From assembly GCA_013177825.1 (NCBI GenBank), contig JABLXX010000001.1:844936-908935 (forward strand): a stretch of 64,000 nt of DNA, in the 5' to 3' direction. Of the stretch, positions 8,694-17,702 are shown one piece after another. Position 1 is the stretch's first letter; the number at the start of each line of letters is the position of its first letter. Origin of the DNA: Syntrophaceae bacterium. Lineage in GTDB: Bacteria; Desulfobacterota; Syntrophia; Syntrophales; PHBD01. Both the position numbers and the translations under genes were made by a program. The notes below the pieces were generated by a model. That model was not told the origin of the DNA. It made no database searches and saw only the letters and a program-made list of their open reading frames with translations.

Positions 8694-8794
8694 TCGTCCG
8701 GGACGGTCCCGCATGACGTCTTCAGGCTCGGGCTCGATGGGGCCCCGGAGGGGCGACAGGGTTCTTCGAACTCTTCATGGAAAAGGAGGGTATC

Positions 8795-9991
8795 ATGGGT
8801 TCGAAACGTTTCTGGATGGTTCTTGGGATGGCGGCCTGCGCGGTACTCCTGGTGTCGGCCCCCGGCCTGGCGGCCAAGCCGGGCTTCGACAACAAGGAGA
8901 TTCGCATCGCCCAGTGGGGTCCCCAGACGGGACCCGCTGCCCCCTGGGGCAATGTGGCACGAGGGAGCCGGCTGCTGTTCGATCTGGTCAACGAAGAGGG
9001 GGGGATCCACGGCCGGAAGATCAAGTACTTCATCCGCGACGACCAGTACAACCCGGCTCAGACGGTCGCCGTGGTCAAGGACGTGGTGGAGCGGGAAGGT
9101 ATCTTCGCCTTTGTCGGAGGCACCTCCGGGGCCAGCGGACTGGCGGTCAAGGACTACCTGGCGGCCAACAAGGTCGTCTGGGTTTCGCCGGCGACGAGCA
9201 TCAAGGAATACGTGATGCCGGTGAATCCTTACATTTTCGCCCTGATGCCCCTTTACGACGACGAGGCGAGCATCCTGACCAGGTACGTGGTGGAGAAGCT
9301 GAAGATCCGGAAGATCGGCGTCCTCTACCAGAACGATCCCTACGGAAAGAACGGCCTGAACGGCGTGAAGCAGCGCCTGGCCCACCTGAAGATCGCCGCG
9401 GTGGCGGAGGTGCCCGTCGAGGCAGGTGAGAAGGACCTGGCTTCCCAGATCATGAGGTTCAAGAATGCCGGGGCCGAGGCGGTCTATCTCCAGGTGAATC
9501 CGACCTCGGCGGTTATCGCCCTCAAGACGGCCGCCGCTGTCGGCTTCAAGCCGCAGTGGGTGGCATCCTCCACCCTGTCCGACTATGCGCTGATGCACAA
9601 GATTTCCGGCGGCCTGTGGGAAGGGGTCATCACCGGCGCCTTTACCGAGCCCGTCGATTCGGCCCTGCCCCTGATGACGAAGTATCGCGAGGCGGCCAGG
9701 AGGCTGGATCCGAAGGAGCGATGGGCCCTTTTCTATCTCGGGGGCATCGTCTTCGCCGAGCCTCTCGTGGATGCCCTGAAACGGACCGGCAAAAACCTCA
9801 GCACCGATGCTTTCGTCCGAGCCCTCAACTCGACGAAGGACTTCAAGGGCGTCGGTCCGACGATCACCTGGACGAAGAGCCAGCACCAGGGGAGCGATTC
9901 CATCCAGATCTGGCAGTGCGGCCCCAAGGGCGCTCTGAAGGTCCTGCAGGGATGGACCGCCAACGATCTGGCACGGTGGAAAAAGAAATAA
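8795..9991 (+). CDS. livK: ABC transporter periplasmic substrate-binding protein, LivK family
   Basis: 398 residues. The start at 8795 is chosen because AAAAGGAGGG lies four bases upstream; an in-frame ATG at 8777 would put that site inside the gene. A signal peptide (VLGMAACAVLLVSAPGLAA) precedes a type I periplasmic binding fold: 'IRIAQWGPQTGP', 'GSRLLFDLVNEEGGIHGRKI', 'DDQYNPAQTVAVVKD', 'VGGTSGASGLAVKDYL', 'IGVLYQNDPYGKNGLNGVKQ'. There is no lipobox, so it is soluble in the periplasm. The ligand cannot be assigned. A long perfect hairpin follows the gene and may raise its transcript level relative to livG and livF. Confidence 0.92.
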   Translation: MGSKRFWMVLGMAACAVLLVSAPGLAAKPGFDNKEIRIAQWGPQTGPAAPWGNVARGSRLLFDLVNEEGGIHGRKIKYFIRDDQYNPAQTVAVVKDVVEREGIFAFVGGTSGASGLAVKDYLAANKVVWVSPATSIKEYVMPVNPYIFALMPLYDDEASILTRYVVEKLKIRKIGVLYQNDPYGKNGLNGVKQRLAHLKIAAVAEVPVEAGEKDLASQIMRFKNAGAEAVYLQVNPTSAVIALKTAAAVGFKPQWVASSTLSDYALMHKISGGLWEGVITGAFTEPVDSALPLMTKYREAARRLDPKERWALFYLGGIVFAEPLVDALKRTGKNLSTDAFVRALNSTKDFKGVGPTITWTKSQHQGSDSIQIWQCGPKGALKVLQGWTANDLARWKKK

Positions 9992-9994
9992 TCC

Positions 9995-10028
9995 CGATGC
10001 GGGGAAGGCTGCGGCCTTCCCCGCATCG
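9995..10028 (+). repeat. 15-bp perfect hairpin between livK and livG
   Basis: Arms at 9995-10009 and 10014-10028 pair perfectly over 15 bp around the 4-nt loop TGCG. There is no T-run, and the operon continues, so a full terminator is unlikely. Such structures after binding-protein genes protect the upstream mRNA from 3' exonucleases and give more binding protein than ATPase. Confidence 0.75.
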
Positions 10029-10069
10029 ATGGTCCGGCCGGCCGGGCTGCGGGTGACGGGAGCATGAGC

Positions 10070-10846
10070 ATGGACCACTTCCGGGTGGAAAACCTCTCCA
10101 TTGCCTTCGGGGGTCTGAAGGCGGTCCACGAAGTGGGCTTTCGGGTCGAGAAGAACCGGATCTTCTCGATCATCGGGCCCAACGGGTCGGGGAAGACCAC
10201 CATCTTCAACCTGATCAGCGGCATCTACCGGCCCGACGGGGGAAAGGTGTTCCTGGAGGGCGAGAAGCTGACGGGGCTGTCGCCGGACCGCGTCGCCCGC
10301 CGGGGTGTCGCCCGGACCTTCCAGAACATCGAACTCTTCTCCAATGCGAGCGTGATGGACAACCTCCTCCTGGGGCGGCACATCCACATGAAGACGGGGG
10401 TCTTCTCCGGGGCCTTTCTCTGGGGGCGGCGGTCCCGGGCGGCCCGGGAGGAGATCAGCAACCGGGAGGTGGTCGAGCGAATCATCGATTTCCTGGACCT
10501 GCAGTCCGTCCGGAACCTGCCGGTGGCGAGCCTACCCTACGGCAAGCGGAAGCTCGTGGAGCTTGGGAGGGCCCTGGCCCTCGAACCGAAGCTGCTTCTG
10601 CTGGACGAGCCCTCGGCGGGCATGAACACGGAAGAGAAGGAGGACCTGAACCTCTGGATCCGGGACATCCGGGAGGACTATGGAGTGACGATCCTGCTGA
10701 TCGAGCACGACATGAACATGATCATGGGGATCTCCGACCGGATTCTGGCCGTCAACCAGGGGCAGGCCATCGTCGAGGGGACCCCGCAGGAGGTGCAGAG
10801 CCACCCGGAAGTGATCCGGGCGTATCTGGGGGAGGCCGATGCTTAG
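10070..10846 (+). CDS. livG: ABC transporter ATP-binding protein LivG
   Basis: 258 residues from ATG 10070, or 260 from ATG 10064. GGGAG at 10058-10062 is 7 bases before the former but only 1 before the latter, so 10070 is preferred. Walker A reads GPNGSGKTT, the signature region is the degenerate 'VASLPYGKRKLVELGRALA', and Walker B is KLLLLDEPSAGM. The His switch lies in 'LLIEHDMNMIMGISDRI'. The LivG-type 'VARTFQNIELF' is present. It energises the LivHM permease in the cytoplasm and overlaps livF by 8 bp. Confidence 0.92.
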   Translation: MDHFRVENLSIAFGGLKAVHEVGFRVEKNRIFSIIGPNGSGKTTIFNLISGIYRPDGGKVFLEGEKLTGLSPDRVARRGVARTFQNIELFSNASVMDNLLLGRHIHMKTGVFSGAFLWGRRSRAAREEISNREVVERIIDFLDLQSVRNLPVASLPYGKRKLVELGRALALEPKLLLLDEPSAGMNTEEKEDLNLWIRDIREDYGVTILLIEHDMNMIMGISDRILAVNQGQAIVEGTPQEVQSHPEVIRAYLGEADA

Positions 10847-11621
10847 ACTCTCCAACGTCGAGACCTGGTACGACCTGATCCGGGCGCTTCACGGGATCTC
10901 CTTCGAGGTCCGGGAAGGGCAGGTCGTGGCGCTCCTGGGATCCAACGGGGCGGGGAAGTCGACGACCCTCAAGACGATCATGCGGCTACTCTACGGCCAG
11001 AGAAAGGAGCAGCCCGAGAAGGGGACCGTCGAGTTCCGGGGAGTGCGCATCGAGCGGAAGAATCCCGACGAGATCGTCCGGATGGGGATCAGCTATGTCC
11101 CCGAGGGACGGGAGGTCTTCCCGGAGCTGACGGTGCGGGAGAACATCCTCATGGGGGCCTACACACGGCGCGACGGCCCGGCGGTCCGGGAGGACATGGA
11201 GCGGGTCCTTCAGCTTTTTCCCGTGCTTCGGGAGCGGCGGGAACAGCAGGCGGGTTACCTGAGCGGCGGAGAGCAGCAGATGCTGGCCATCGGGCGGGCC
11301 CTCATGAGCCGGCCGAAGCTTCTCATGCTGGACGAGCCGTCCCTGGGGCTGTCGCCGCTCCTCACGAAGGAAATCTTTCACATCATCCGGGACATCAATA
11401 CCCGGGAGGGGGTGACGATCCTGCTGGTAGAGCAGAACGTCCACATGGCCCTGCAGTTTTCGCAGTTCGCCTACCTGATGGAAAACGGGCGCATCGTCCG
11501 GGCAGACCGGCCGGAGATTCTCCGGGAAGATGAGGACGTGAAAGAGTTCTATCTCGGCGTGGCCCGGGAAGCGTCGGTGAAGGGATACAAGCGCTACCGG
11601 CGGAAGGTGAGGTTCCGGTGA
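10839..11621 (+). CDS. livF: ABC transporter ATP-binding protein LivF
   Basis: This 260-residue ATPase has Walker A LLGSNGAGKST, the LivF-specific 'GISYVPEGREVFPELTVREN', signature GYLSGGEQQMLAIGRAL, Walker B KLLMLDEPSLGLSP and 'LLVEQNVHMAL'. It pairs with LivG. A C-terminal extension of about 20 residues ('ASVKGYKRYRRKVRFR') is very basic and slightly longer than usual. The gene overlaps livG by 8 bp and the acyl-CoA synthetase by 4 bp, so all three are translationally coupled. Confidence 0.92.
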   Translation: MLRLSNVETWYDLIRALHGISFEVREGQVVALLGSNGAGKSTTLKTIMRLLYGQRKEQPEKGTVEFRGVRIERKNPDEIVRMGISYVPEGREVFPELTVRENILMGAYTRRDGPAVREDMERVLQLFPVLRERREQQAGYLSGGEQQMLAIGRALMSRPKLLMLDEPSLGLSPLLTKEIFHIIRDINTREGVTILLVEQNVHMALQFSQFAYLMENGRIVRADRPEILREDEDVKEFYLGVAREASVKGYKRYRRKVRFR

Positions 11622-13438
11622 CCGGACAGGCGAACAGCATGGTTGATACCCTCCCCAAGGCCCTGGCGTCCGTCGCCGCGAGGCAGCCCGGACGGGCAGC
11701 CATGCGACGCAAGGACATGGGGATCTGGCGCGACATTTCATGGGCCGGATACCTGCGCCAGGTGCGTCTCGCGGCGCTGGGCCTCCACGCCATCGGGGTC
11801 CGCCGGGGAGAGCGCGTGGCGATCATCGGGGAGAACCGGCCGGAGTGGCTTTACAGCGCCCTGGGGACTCTTGCCGCAGGCGGGACCTTTGTGGGGATCT
11901 ATACGACGAATCCCGTTGCCGAGTGCGAGTACGTGGCGGGTCATTCGGAATCCGTCGTCTACATCTGCGAGGACGAGGAGCAGCTCGACAAGGCCCTGGT
12001 CTTCCGGGAGCGGACCCCGAAGCTCCGGAAACTCGTGGTGTGGAACATGGAGGGGCTCCGGCATTTCCGGGATCCCATGCTGATGAGCTTTGACGAGCTG
12101 CTCCGGGAGGGAGAGCGCCTGGACGGGGAACAGCCGGACCTCTTTGACCGGCTTGTCGGGGAAGGCCGCGGCGGGGACGTCGCGGGGATCATCTACACGT
12201 CCGGCACGACGGGGCCTCCGAAAGGGGCCATGCTGTCTCATGAAGGCTATCTGTGGGTGGGAAGGAAGGCCGGCGAGATCTGCCGGGCCGGGAAGGACGA
12301 CGAGACCATCTCCTTTCTCCCGCTCAACCATGTCTACGAGCAGATCTTCGACCTGATGGTTCATCTGACCGTCGGGCACACGGTCAATTTCACGGAGAAC
12401 ACCGATACGGTCATGGCGGACATGCAGGAAGTATCGCCGACCCTCTTCCACGCGGTGCCCCGCATCTGGGAGAAATACTACTCGGGCATCGTCCTCCGGA
12501 TGGCCGATGCCACGCGCCTGAAGCGCGCCGCTTACGGGGCTGCCGTACGGATCGGCTCGCGGCACAACGAGGAATGCCTGGCGGGACGGACTCCGTCCTT
12601 CCTGATGCGACTGGCCTACGGACTGGCCTATTTCGCGGTCTTCCGTAAGCTGAAGGAACGGCTGGGTTTTGACCGCGTCAAGCTGGGATTTTCCGGAGCC
12701 GCCCCCATCTCCCACAACATACTCAAGTACTTTCAGGGCATCGGAATCCCCATCCGGGAAGGATACGGCATGACGGAGACCACGGGGATCACCCACATGT
12801 CCGATGAGCGTCATTTCAAGCTGGGCACGGTGGGAAGGCCTCTCCCGGAAACGGAGGTGAGCATTTCGGAGGACGGCGAGATCCTGGTGCGCCACCCGGG
12901 CATCTTTCTGGGATACTGGCGGGATGAGGAAAATACTCGGGAAGCCCTGCGGGACGGGTGGCTTCACACGGGAGACGTGGGGGAAATCGACGACGAGGGC
13001 TATCTCCGGATCACGGACCGGAAAAAGGACCTGATCATCACGGCCGGGGGGAAGAACGTCGCTCCCCAGTACATCGAGAACCTTCTAAAGTTTTCTCCTT
13101 ACATCAACGATGCCGTCGTTATTGGCGACGGGCGGAAATACCTCACGGCGATCATTGTCATCGATGAGGAGAACGTCGTGAAATTCGCCCAGGACCGGAA
13201 GGTTTCCTACACGACCTTCGCCAGTCTCACGCGAACGGAGGAGGTAACGGCGCTGATCCGGGAGGAGGTCGGCAAGGTGAACGACCAGCTCGCCCGGGTG
13301 GAGAACATCCGGCAGTTCCGGATTCTCGACAAGAAGCTGTACACCGAGGATGGCGAAGTGACCCCGACGATGAAAGTGAAGCGGAAATTCATCAACACGC
13401 AGTATGCCGACCTGATCGAGTCCATGTATACCGATTGA
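11618..13438 (+). CDS. AMP-forming long-chain-type acyl-CoA synthetase
   Basis: 606 residues. Core adenylate-forming motifs: YTSGTTGPPKGAM (P-loop-like A3), 'GYGMTETTGITHMS' (A5), 'GWLHTGDVGEIDDEGYLRITDRKKD' (A7/A8, in two parts) and a late 'PTMKVKRKFI' with the catalytic Lys. The length and 'FLPLNHVYEQIFD' place it with the FadD15-like bacterial long-chain group. It activates a carboxylic acid with ATP and CoA to acyl-CoA, AMP and PPi. Its 4-bp overlap with livF suggests the imported substrate is an acid that is thioesterified on entry. The chain or ring specificity is not readable. Confidence 0.9.
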   Translation: MTGQANSMVDTLPKALASVAARQPGRAAMRRKDMGIWRDISWAGYLRQVRLAALGLHAIGVRRGERVAIIGENRPEWLYSALGTLAAGGTFVGIYTTNPVAECEYVAGHSESVVYICEDEEQLDKALVFRERTPKLRKLVVWNMEGLRHFRDPMLMSFDELLREGERLDGEQPDLFDRLVGEGRGGDVAGIIYTSGTTGPPKGAMLSHEGYLWVGRKAGEICRAGKDDETISFLPLNHVYEQIFDLMVHLTVGHTVNFTENTDTVMADMQEVSPTLFHAVPRIWEKYYSGIVLRMADATRLKRAAYGAAVRIGSRHNEECLAGRTPSFLMRLAYGLAYFAVFRKLKERLGFDRVKLGFSGAAPISHNILKYFQGIGIPIREGYGMTETTGITHMSDERHFKLGTVGRPLPETEVSISEDGEILVRHPGIFLGYWRDEENTREALRDGWLHTGDVGEIDDEGYLRITDRKKDLIITAGGKNVAPQYIENLLKFSPYINDAVVIGDGRKYLTAIIVIDEENVVKFAQDRKVSYTTFASLTRTEEVTALIREEVGKVNDQLARVENIRQFRILDKKLYTEDGEVTPTMKVKRKFINTQYADLIESMYTD

Positions 13439-13800
13439 CGGTGCGTTTTTCCCCCTCCGGGCATGACCTCCATTGCAGGCGATGCGAGCCCGATCCGCAG
13501 TGCATAAATAGTTGTAATCACTAAGCGAAAAAAACTACTCCCGTTTCAAATTAAAGGGTTGAATTTTGATGGCAAATCGGGTACAGGGACACCGTTGTTC
13601 TTCCGCTGTCCGTGACGGTAATTCGATGGATCTCTCCGGAGATCCGCATCCATCCGTTGATTTTTTCAGTGGAATCCAAACCTTGGACAAGAGGTAGCGT
13701 CGTGGTCCGGGTTTTGGAGGAGCGGATCCTTCGGGGAAAATCTTTTCGGTAGCACCGCCTGAAATGCGTCTATTTTTTCACCACGTGAGAGGAGGGTAAC
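13439..13800. other. Non-coding region before the carboxyltransferase operon
   Basis: 362 bp, more AT-rich than its surroundings around 13500-13570. It contains a short perfect hairpin (GGATCTC, 4-nt loop, GAGATCC; 13628-13645). A GAGAGGAGG ribosome site ends it. I see no convincing promoter hexamers and no coding frame with a ribosome site. It presumably holds the promoter of the following operon. Confidence 0.45.
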
Positions 13801-15474
13801 ATGGCAGAAGAGAAAAAAAAATTGACAAGGGCTGAGAGACTCGAGGCCGAAAGGGAGAAGAATCTGCAGCATTGGCTGGCGCAGGATGAGATCCTGTTCA
13901 AGCACCGGGAGGAGGCCTTTGACATCGGCGGCGCCGATCAGGTCGCCCGGCTGGCGAAGCAGAACAAGAAGCCCATGCGCGATCTCATCAAGCTGCTGAT
14001 CGATCCCGGAACGGAATTCTTCGAACTGGGGCTCGACGCCGGTTACGACATCGGCAAGAAGCGCCTCTATGGCGGAGAGATCTACGAATCGGAAAAGCGT
14101 GGTCACATTCCCGGAGGCGGCGTCGTCACGGGCATCGGCACGGTCATGGGAAAGGATTGCATGATCTTTGCCAACGAAAACCGCTACGCCGCAGGCACCT
14201 ATTTCCCCATTACACTGAAGAAGCACATGCGGGCCCAGGCGATTGCCGAGCAGTGCGAGCTGCCCTGCGTCTACCTCACCGATTCAGGCGGCATCAACCT
14301 GCCTCTCCAGGTGGGATGCTTTGCCGACGACGGCCACTTCGGCAGCATGTTCTACAACATGTGCCGCATGTCAGCCAAGGGGATCCGGCAGTATACCCTC
14401 TCCACGGGCGGCAACACCGCGGGCGGCGCCTACATCGTCTACCTGGCCAGCGAGTCCATCATGATCGAGAAGATGGCCTACGCCTTCCTGGCAGGTCCCC
14501 CCATGGTCAAGTCGGCCATCGGCGAGACCGTCTCCATGGAAGACCTGGGCGGCGCATACGTCCACACCCAGCATTCCGGAGGCTGCGATCACTTTGTCCG
14601 GACCCAGGAAGAGGGTGTCGCGAAGCTCCGGGCAATGATGGAGTTCGAACCGACATCGAAGCTCTACATCGACCGCCGGGAGACCCGGGAGCCGAAGTTC
14701 GATTTCAAGGAAATGATGCGGGGGACCCCGACGGACACGTACCAGTACATCAACATCAAAGAGACGATCAAATGCCTCGCCGACGACAGCTACTTCTATG
14801 AGTACAAGCCCACCTACGGCCCCGGCCGCGGTGATTCCATCATCGCCGGCAAGATGTGGATGAAGGGAATCCCGGTCGGTGTCATCGCCTCCAACGCCAG
14901 CGGCGTCATTTACATCGACGCGGCCCGGAAGGCGACGGAGTGGATGATCCGCTGCGGCAATTCCAAGCTCCCCGTTCTCTTCCTCCAGGGCTCCCCCGGC
15001 TACATGGTCGGCAAGGCCGAGGAGTGGGGCGGCATCGGCAAGTATGGTTCCGACATGGTCCGGGCCTGCACCTGCCTCGACACCCCGAAGGTCACCTACG
15101 TCATCGGTCCCGACCACGGCGCCGCCAACTACGGCATGTGCGGCCGGGCGTTCAAGCCCCGATTCGCCTTCACGAACATGCGGGGCCGCACGACCGTCAT
15201 GTCCGGCGAGACGGCGGGCTTCATCGTCGAGACGGTTCGCCGCAAGAACATCGTCGACAAGGGCGGCGCGGTGAACGAGGAAGAAATGGCCGCCTTCCGC
15301 AAGATGATGCGCGACCGGTATGATGCCGAGGGTCATCCCTTCTACACCGGGTCGCTCCTCTTCCACGACGGCGTGATCGCCTTCAGCGAGGCCCGGGACA
15401 AGATCACCCGTGCCTTCGAGGTCTCACTGCGCGTGCCCATCAAGAAGTCCGACTGGGGCGACTTGAAGGTGTAA
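13801..15474 (+). CDS. Biotin-dependent acyl-CoA carboxyltransferase, methylcrotonyl-CoA carboxylase beta-like
   Basis: 557 residues, the usual length of a CT beta subunit of propionyl- or methylcrotonyl-CoA carboxylase. The N-lobe carries 'YLTDSGGINLPLQ', 'GHFGSMFYNMCRMSAKGI', 'GGNTAGGAYIVYLASESI' and 'AFLAGPPMVKSAIGETVS', then 'EDLGGAYVHTQHSG'. The phrase FLAGPPxVKxAxGExVSxEDLGG is characteristic of the methylcrotonyl/geranyl-CoA branch. The C-lobe has 'GVIASNASGVIYIDAA' and 'VLFLQGSPGYMVG'. It transfers CO2 between biotin and an acyl-CoA. It heads an operon with a hydratase, a lyase and a 71-residue biotin carrier; no biotin carboxylase is present. That leaves carboxylase with BC elsewhere, decarboxylase, or transcarboxylase as possibilities. 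Confidence 0.85.
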   Translation: MAEEKKKLTRAERLEAEREKNLQHWLAQDEILFKHREEAFDIGGADQVARLAKQNKKPMRDLIKLLIDPGTEFFELGLDAGYDIGKKRLYGGEIYESEKRGHIPGGGVVTGIGTVMGKDCMIFANENRYAAGTYFPITLKKHMRAQAIAEQCELPCVYLTDSGGINLPLQVGCFADDGHFGSMFYNMCRMSAKGIRQYTLSTGGNTAGGAYIVYLASESIMIEKMAYAFLAGPPMVKSAIGETVSMEDLGGAYVHTQHSGGCDHFVRTQEEGVAKLRAMMEFEPTSKLYIDRRETREPKFDFKEMMRGTPTDTYQYINIKETIKCLADDSYFYEYKPTYGPGRGDSIIAGKMWMKGIPVGVIASNASGVIYIDAARKATEWMIRCGNSKLPVLFLQGSPGYMVGKAEEWGGIGKYGSDMVRACTCLDTPKVTYVIGPDHGAANYGMCGRAFKPRFAFTNMRGRTTVMSGETAGFIVETVRRKNIVDKGGAVNEEEMAAFRKMMRDRYDAEGHPFYTGSLLFHDGVIAFSEARDKITRAFEVSLRVPIKKSDWGDLKV

Positions 15475-15505
15475 TCCCGATCCGGGAAGAAGGGAGGAGG
15501 AAAAC

Positions 15506-16306
15506 ATGTCGGACGTACTGCTGAAAGAAAGAACCGAGGATGGCATCCTGATTCTCACTCTGAATCGGCCCGATGCCATGAACTGCTTCAACTTCGACCT
15601 GCTGGCGGTGCTGGCGGACACGATCCGCGAAGCCAACTTCGATTTGGATCTGCGCTGCATCATCATCACCGGCTCCAAGGCCGGCGACGATCCCAAGAAG
15701 TGGTCCTTTTCCACGGGGGCCGATCTGAAAGAGCGACGGACCCTGACCCAGGACCAGGTGCGACGGTTCATCTTCACGATTCGCAACACCTTCACGGCAG
15801 TGGAGCAGGTCCGCATCCCCGTCATCGCCGCCATCAACGGCTTTGCCTTCGGCGGCGGTACCGAATTGGCGCTGGCGTGCGACATCCGCATCGCATCGTC
15901 CAACGTCCTGATGGGACTGACGGAAACGTCCCTGGCGATCATTCCGGGTGCCGGCGGCACTCAGAGGCTTCCGCGGATCGTCGGGATGGCGAAGGCGAAA
16001 GAGCTGATCTTCACGGCCCGGCGGTTTGGTGCCCAGGCAGCCCTCGATATCGGGCTGGTGAGCAAGGTCGTGGAGCCCGACAAACTGATGGAAGCGGCCC
16101 TGGAACTGGCCAGGGAAATCGCCAAAAACGGCCCCATCGGGGTCGCTCAGGCGAAGTTCGCCATCAACTACGGCATGGAAGCCAGCCTGGGCGTAGCCCT
16201 GCCGCTGGAATCCAAGGCCTACGAAGTGACCATTCCCACGAAGGACCGGCTGGAGGCACTGGCGGCTTTCGCGGAGAAGCGGAAACCCGTTTTCAAGGGC
16301 GAGTAA
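15506..16306 (+). CDS. Enoyl-CoA hydratase family, methylglutaconyl-CoA hydratase-like
   Basis: This 266-residue crotonase-fold protein has the oxyanion segments 'STGADLKER' and 'INGFAFGGGTELALACDIRI' and the catalytic region 'MGLTETSLAIIPGAGGTQRL', holding both candidate glutamates. The C-terminus 'TIPTKDRLEALAAFAEKRKP' closely matches my memory of the AUH/LiuC (3-methylglutaconyl-CoA hydratase) group. It lies 31 bp after the carboxyltransferase with a GGGAGGAGG site. Together with the lyase-like gene downstream this gives the last three steps of leucine catabolism. A general enoyl-CoA hydratase is the alternative. Confidence 0.85.
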   Translation: MSDVLLKERTEDGILILTLNRPDAMNCFNFDLLAVLADTIREANFDLDLRCIIITGSKAGDDPKKWSFSTGADLKERRTLTQDQVRRFIFTIRNTFTAVEQVRIPVIAAINGFAFGGGTELALACDIRIASSNVLMGLTETSLAIIPGAGGTQRLPRIVGMAKAKELIFTARRFGAQAALDIGLVSKVVEPDKLMEAALELAREIAKNGPIGVAQAKFAINYGMEASLGVALPLESKAYEVTIPTKDRLEALAAFAEKRKPVFKGE

Positions 16307-16418
16307 TCCATGACCGGCGTCGTTCCTTTCCTCCGCTGCCGCCAAGGGAGGGACGGCGCCGGTCAGTCGGAACCCGCAAACCAATAACCACCAAATCTGA
16401 GGAGGAGGGTAGTTTTTT

Positions 16419-17609
16419 ATGGCGACAGAGTACGATTACTGGAAGATTTTCCCCCGGATGCCCAAAAAGGTGTCCATCGGGGACATCACGATCCGTGACG
16501 GTTTCCAGCACGAGGAGAAGTTCATCTCCACGCAGGCGAAGATCTTCTACGGACAGGAAATGATTCTGGCGGGCTGCCGGGAACTGGAAGTGACCAACCT
16601 GGCCGCCGCCACGACGCCCCAGTTCGTGGACGCAGCAGAGGTCATGAAGGCCATGCGGAGCGACGAGTTCCGGAAGCGGGCTTCCCGCCAGGGCATCGAC
16701 CTGGACAAGGACGTCTGCCTGACATGCGTCACGATCCGGGAACCCTCGGTGGACATCGCCATCCGGATGAGGAAGGAAGGGTACGGTCCCGACCGGATCC
16801 TCATGATGGTCTCCACGGATCCGGAGCACCACTTCGCGAATTCAGGGACGACCCTGACCCACTACTGGCGTGAGGCAGAGCGTTGCATCCAGAAGGCTCG
16901 GGATGCCGGGATCAAGATGGTCGGCACCGTCAGCACCATCTGGGGGAGCCCCATCAGCGGCGCCACGGAGTTGAAGGACGCCGTGGAGTTCACGAAGCGC
17001 TGGTTCCAGATCGGCGCCCATGACATCGAGCACGCCGACCACGACGGCTCCGCCAACGCGGCCGACGTGTACCGTTATTTCTCCATGGTCCTGGACGCGA
17101 TGCCCAACCCGGAGGCTCATCTGTGCCACCTGCACGAGACGAAGCGCATTGCCTCTTCATCCGTCCTGGCGGCCCTGCAGGCGGGGATCACCCGCTTCGA
17201 GGCCACTTTGGGCGGCCTGGGCGGCCAGCCGGCCAACTTCCTCGATGACTGTCCCATCCGGGGCACCGGAGAGTACTACTACGACGACCCGCGCTTCGTC
17301 GGTTTGGTCACCATGGAGGATCTCCTGGTCCAGATCGATGAGCTGGGCATCGAGCACGGCTATGATGTAGATCGCGTTCTCTGGCTGGGCAGGAAGATGG
17401 AGAAGACGACGGGCCGTCGGCTCCGCTCCGAAGCCATTTACAACGGGCGGACTCAGAAGGCGGGTCATATGAAGTTCGCCCGCCCGGGCCTCAAGAAACT
17501 GATCGATAAACTGGGCGAGAAGCCTGGACAGCGGACACCCCAGGACTGGACGGCCGAAGCCGTTCTGCCGGAACCCTGGGGACCGGCGGATCCGATCTGG
17601 AAGAAATAA
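16419..17609 (+). CDS. HMG-CoA lyase-like TIM-barrel protein
   Basis: 396 residues, longer than typical HMG-CoA lyases (about 300). The DRE-TIM metallolyase features are visible: 'IGDITIRDGFQHEEKF' (the Asp metal ligand and Arg), 'HLCHLHETKRIA' (the HxH pair) and 'LGGLGGQPANFLDD' with the Asn ligand. In HMG-CoA lyase the glycine loop carries a catalytic Cys (GLGGCP); here that position is Gln, so activity may differ. The extra C-terminal 60-80 residues contain 'GRTQKAGHMKFARPGL'. It needs a divalent metal and would cleave HMG-CoA to acetyl-CoA and acetoacetate, or act on a related acyl-CoA. It sits 112 bp after the hydratase, behind a GAGGAGGG site. Confidence 0.75.
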   Translation: MATEYDYWKIFPRMPKKVSIGDITIRDGFQHEEKFISTQAKIFYGQEMILAGCRELEVTNLAAATTPQFVDAAEVMKAMRSDEFRKRASRQGIDLDKDVCLTCVTIREPSVDIAIRMRKEGYGPDRILMMVSTDPEHHFANSGTTLTHYWREAERCIQKARDAGIKMVGTVSTIWGSPISGATELKDAVEFTKRWFQIGAHDIEHADHDGSANAADVYRYFSMVLDAMPNPEAHLCHLHETKRIASSSVLAALQAGITRFEATLGGLGGQPANFLDDCPIRGTGEYYYDDPRFVGLVTMEDLLVQIDELGIEHGYDVDRVLWLGRKMEKTTGRRLRSEAIYNGRTQKAGHMKFARPGLKKLIDKLGEKPGQRTPQDWTAEAVLPEPWGPADPIWKK

Positions 17610-17702
17610 CCATCAACATTGCACTGGGAGAGGGGGAACTTGGCGTTCCCCCTCTCACCATAAGAAATTGGTCCTTATCAAATTCGTTGAGGAGGTAATC
17701 CC

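Noticed and set aside
9995-10028. A transcription terminator dividing the liv operon
   Set aside because: There is no T-run and livG to the acyl-CoA synthetase lack their own promoter. An mRNA-stabilising hairpin fits better.
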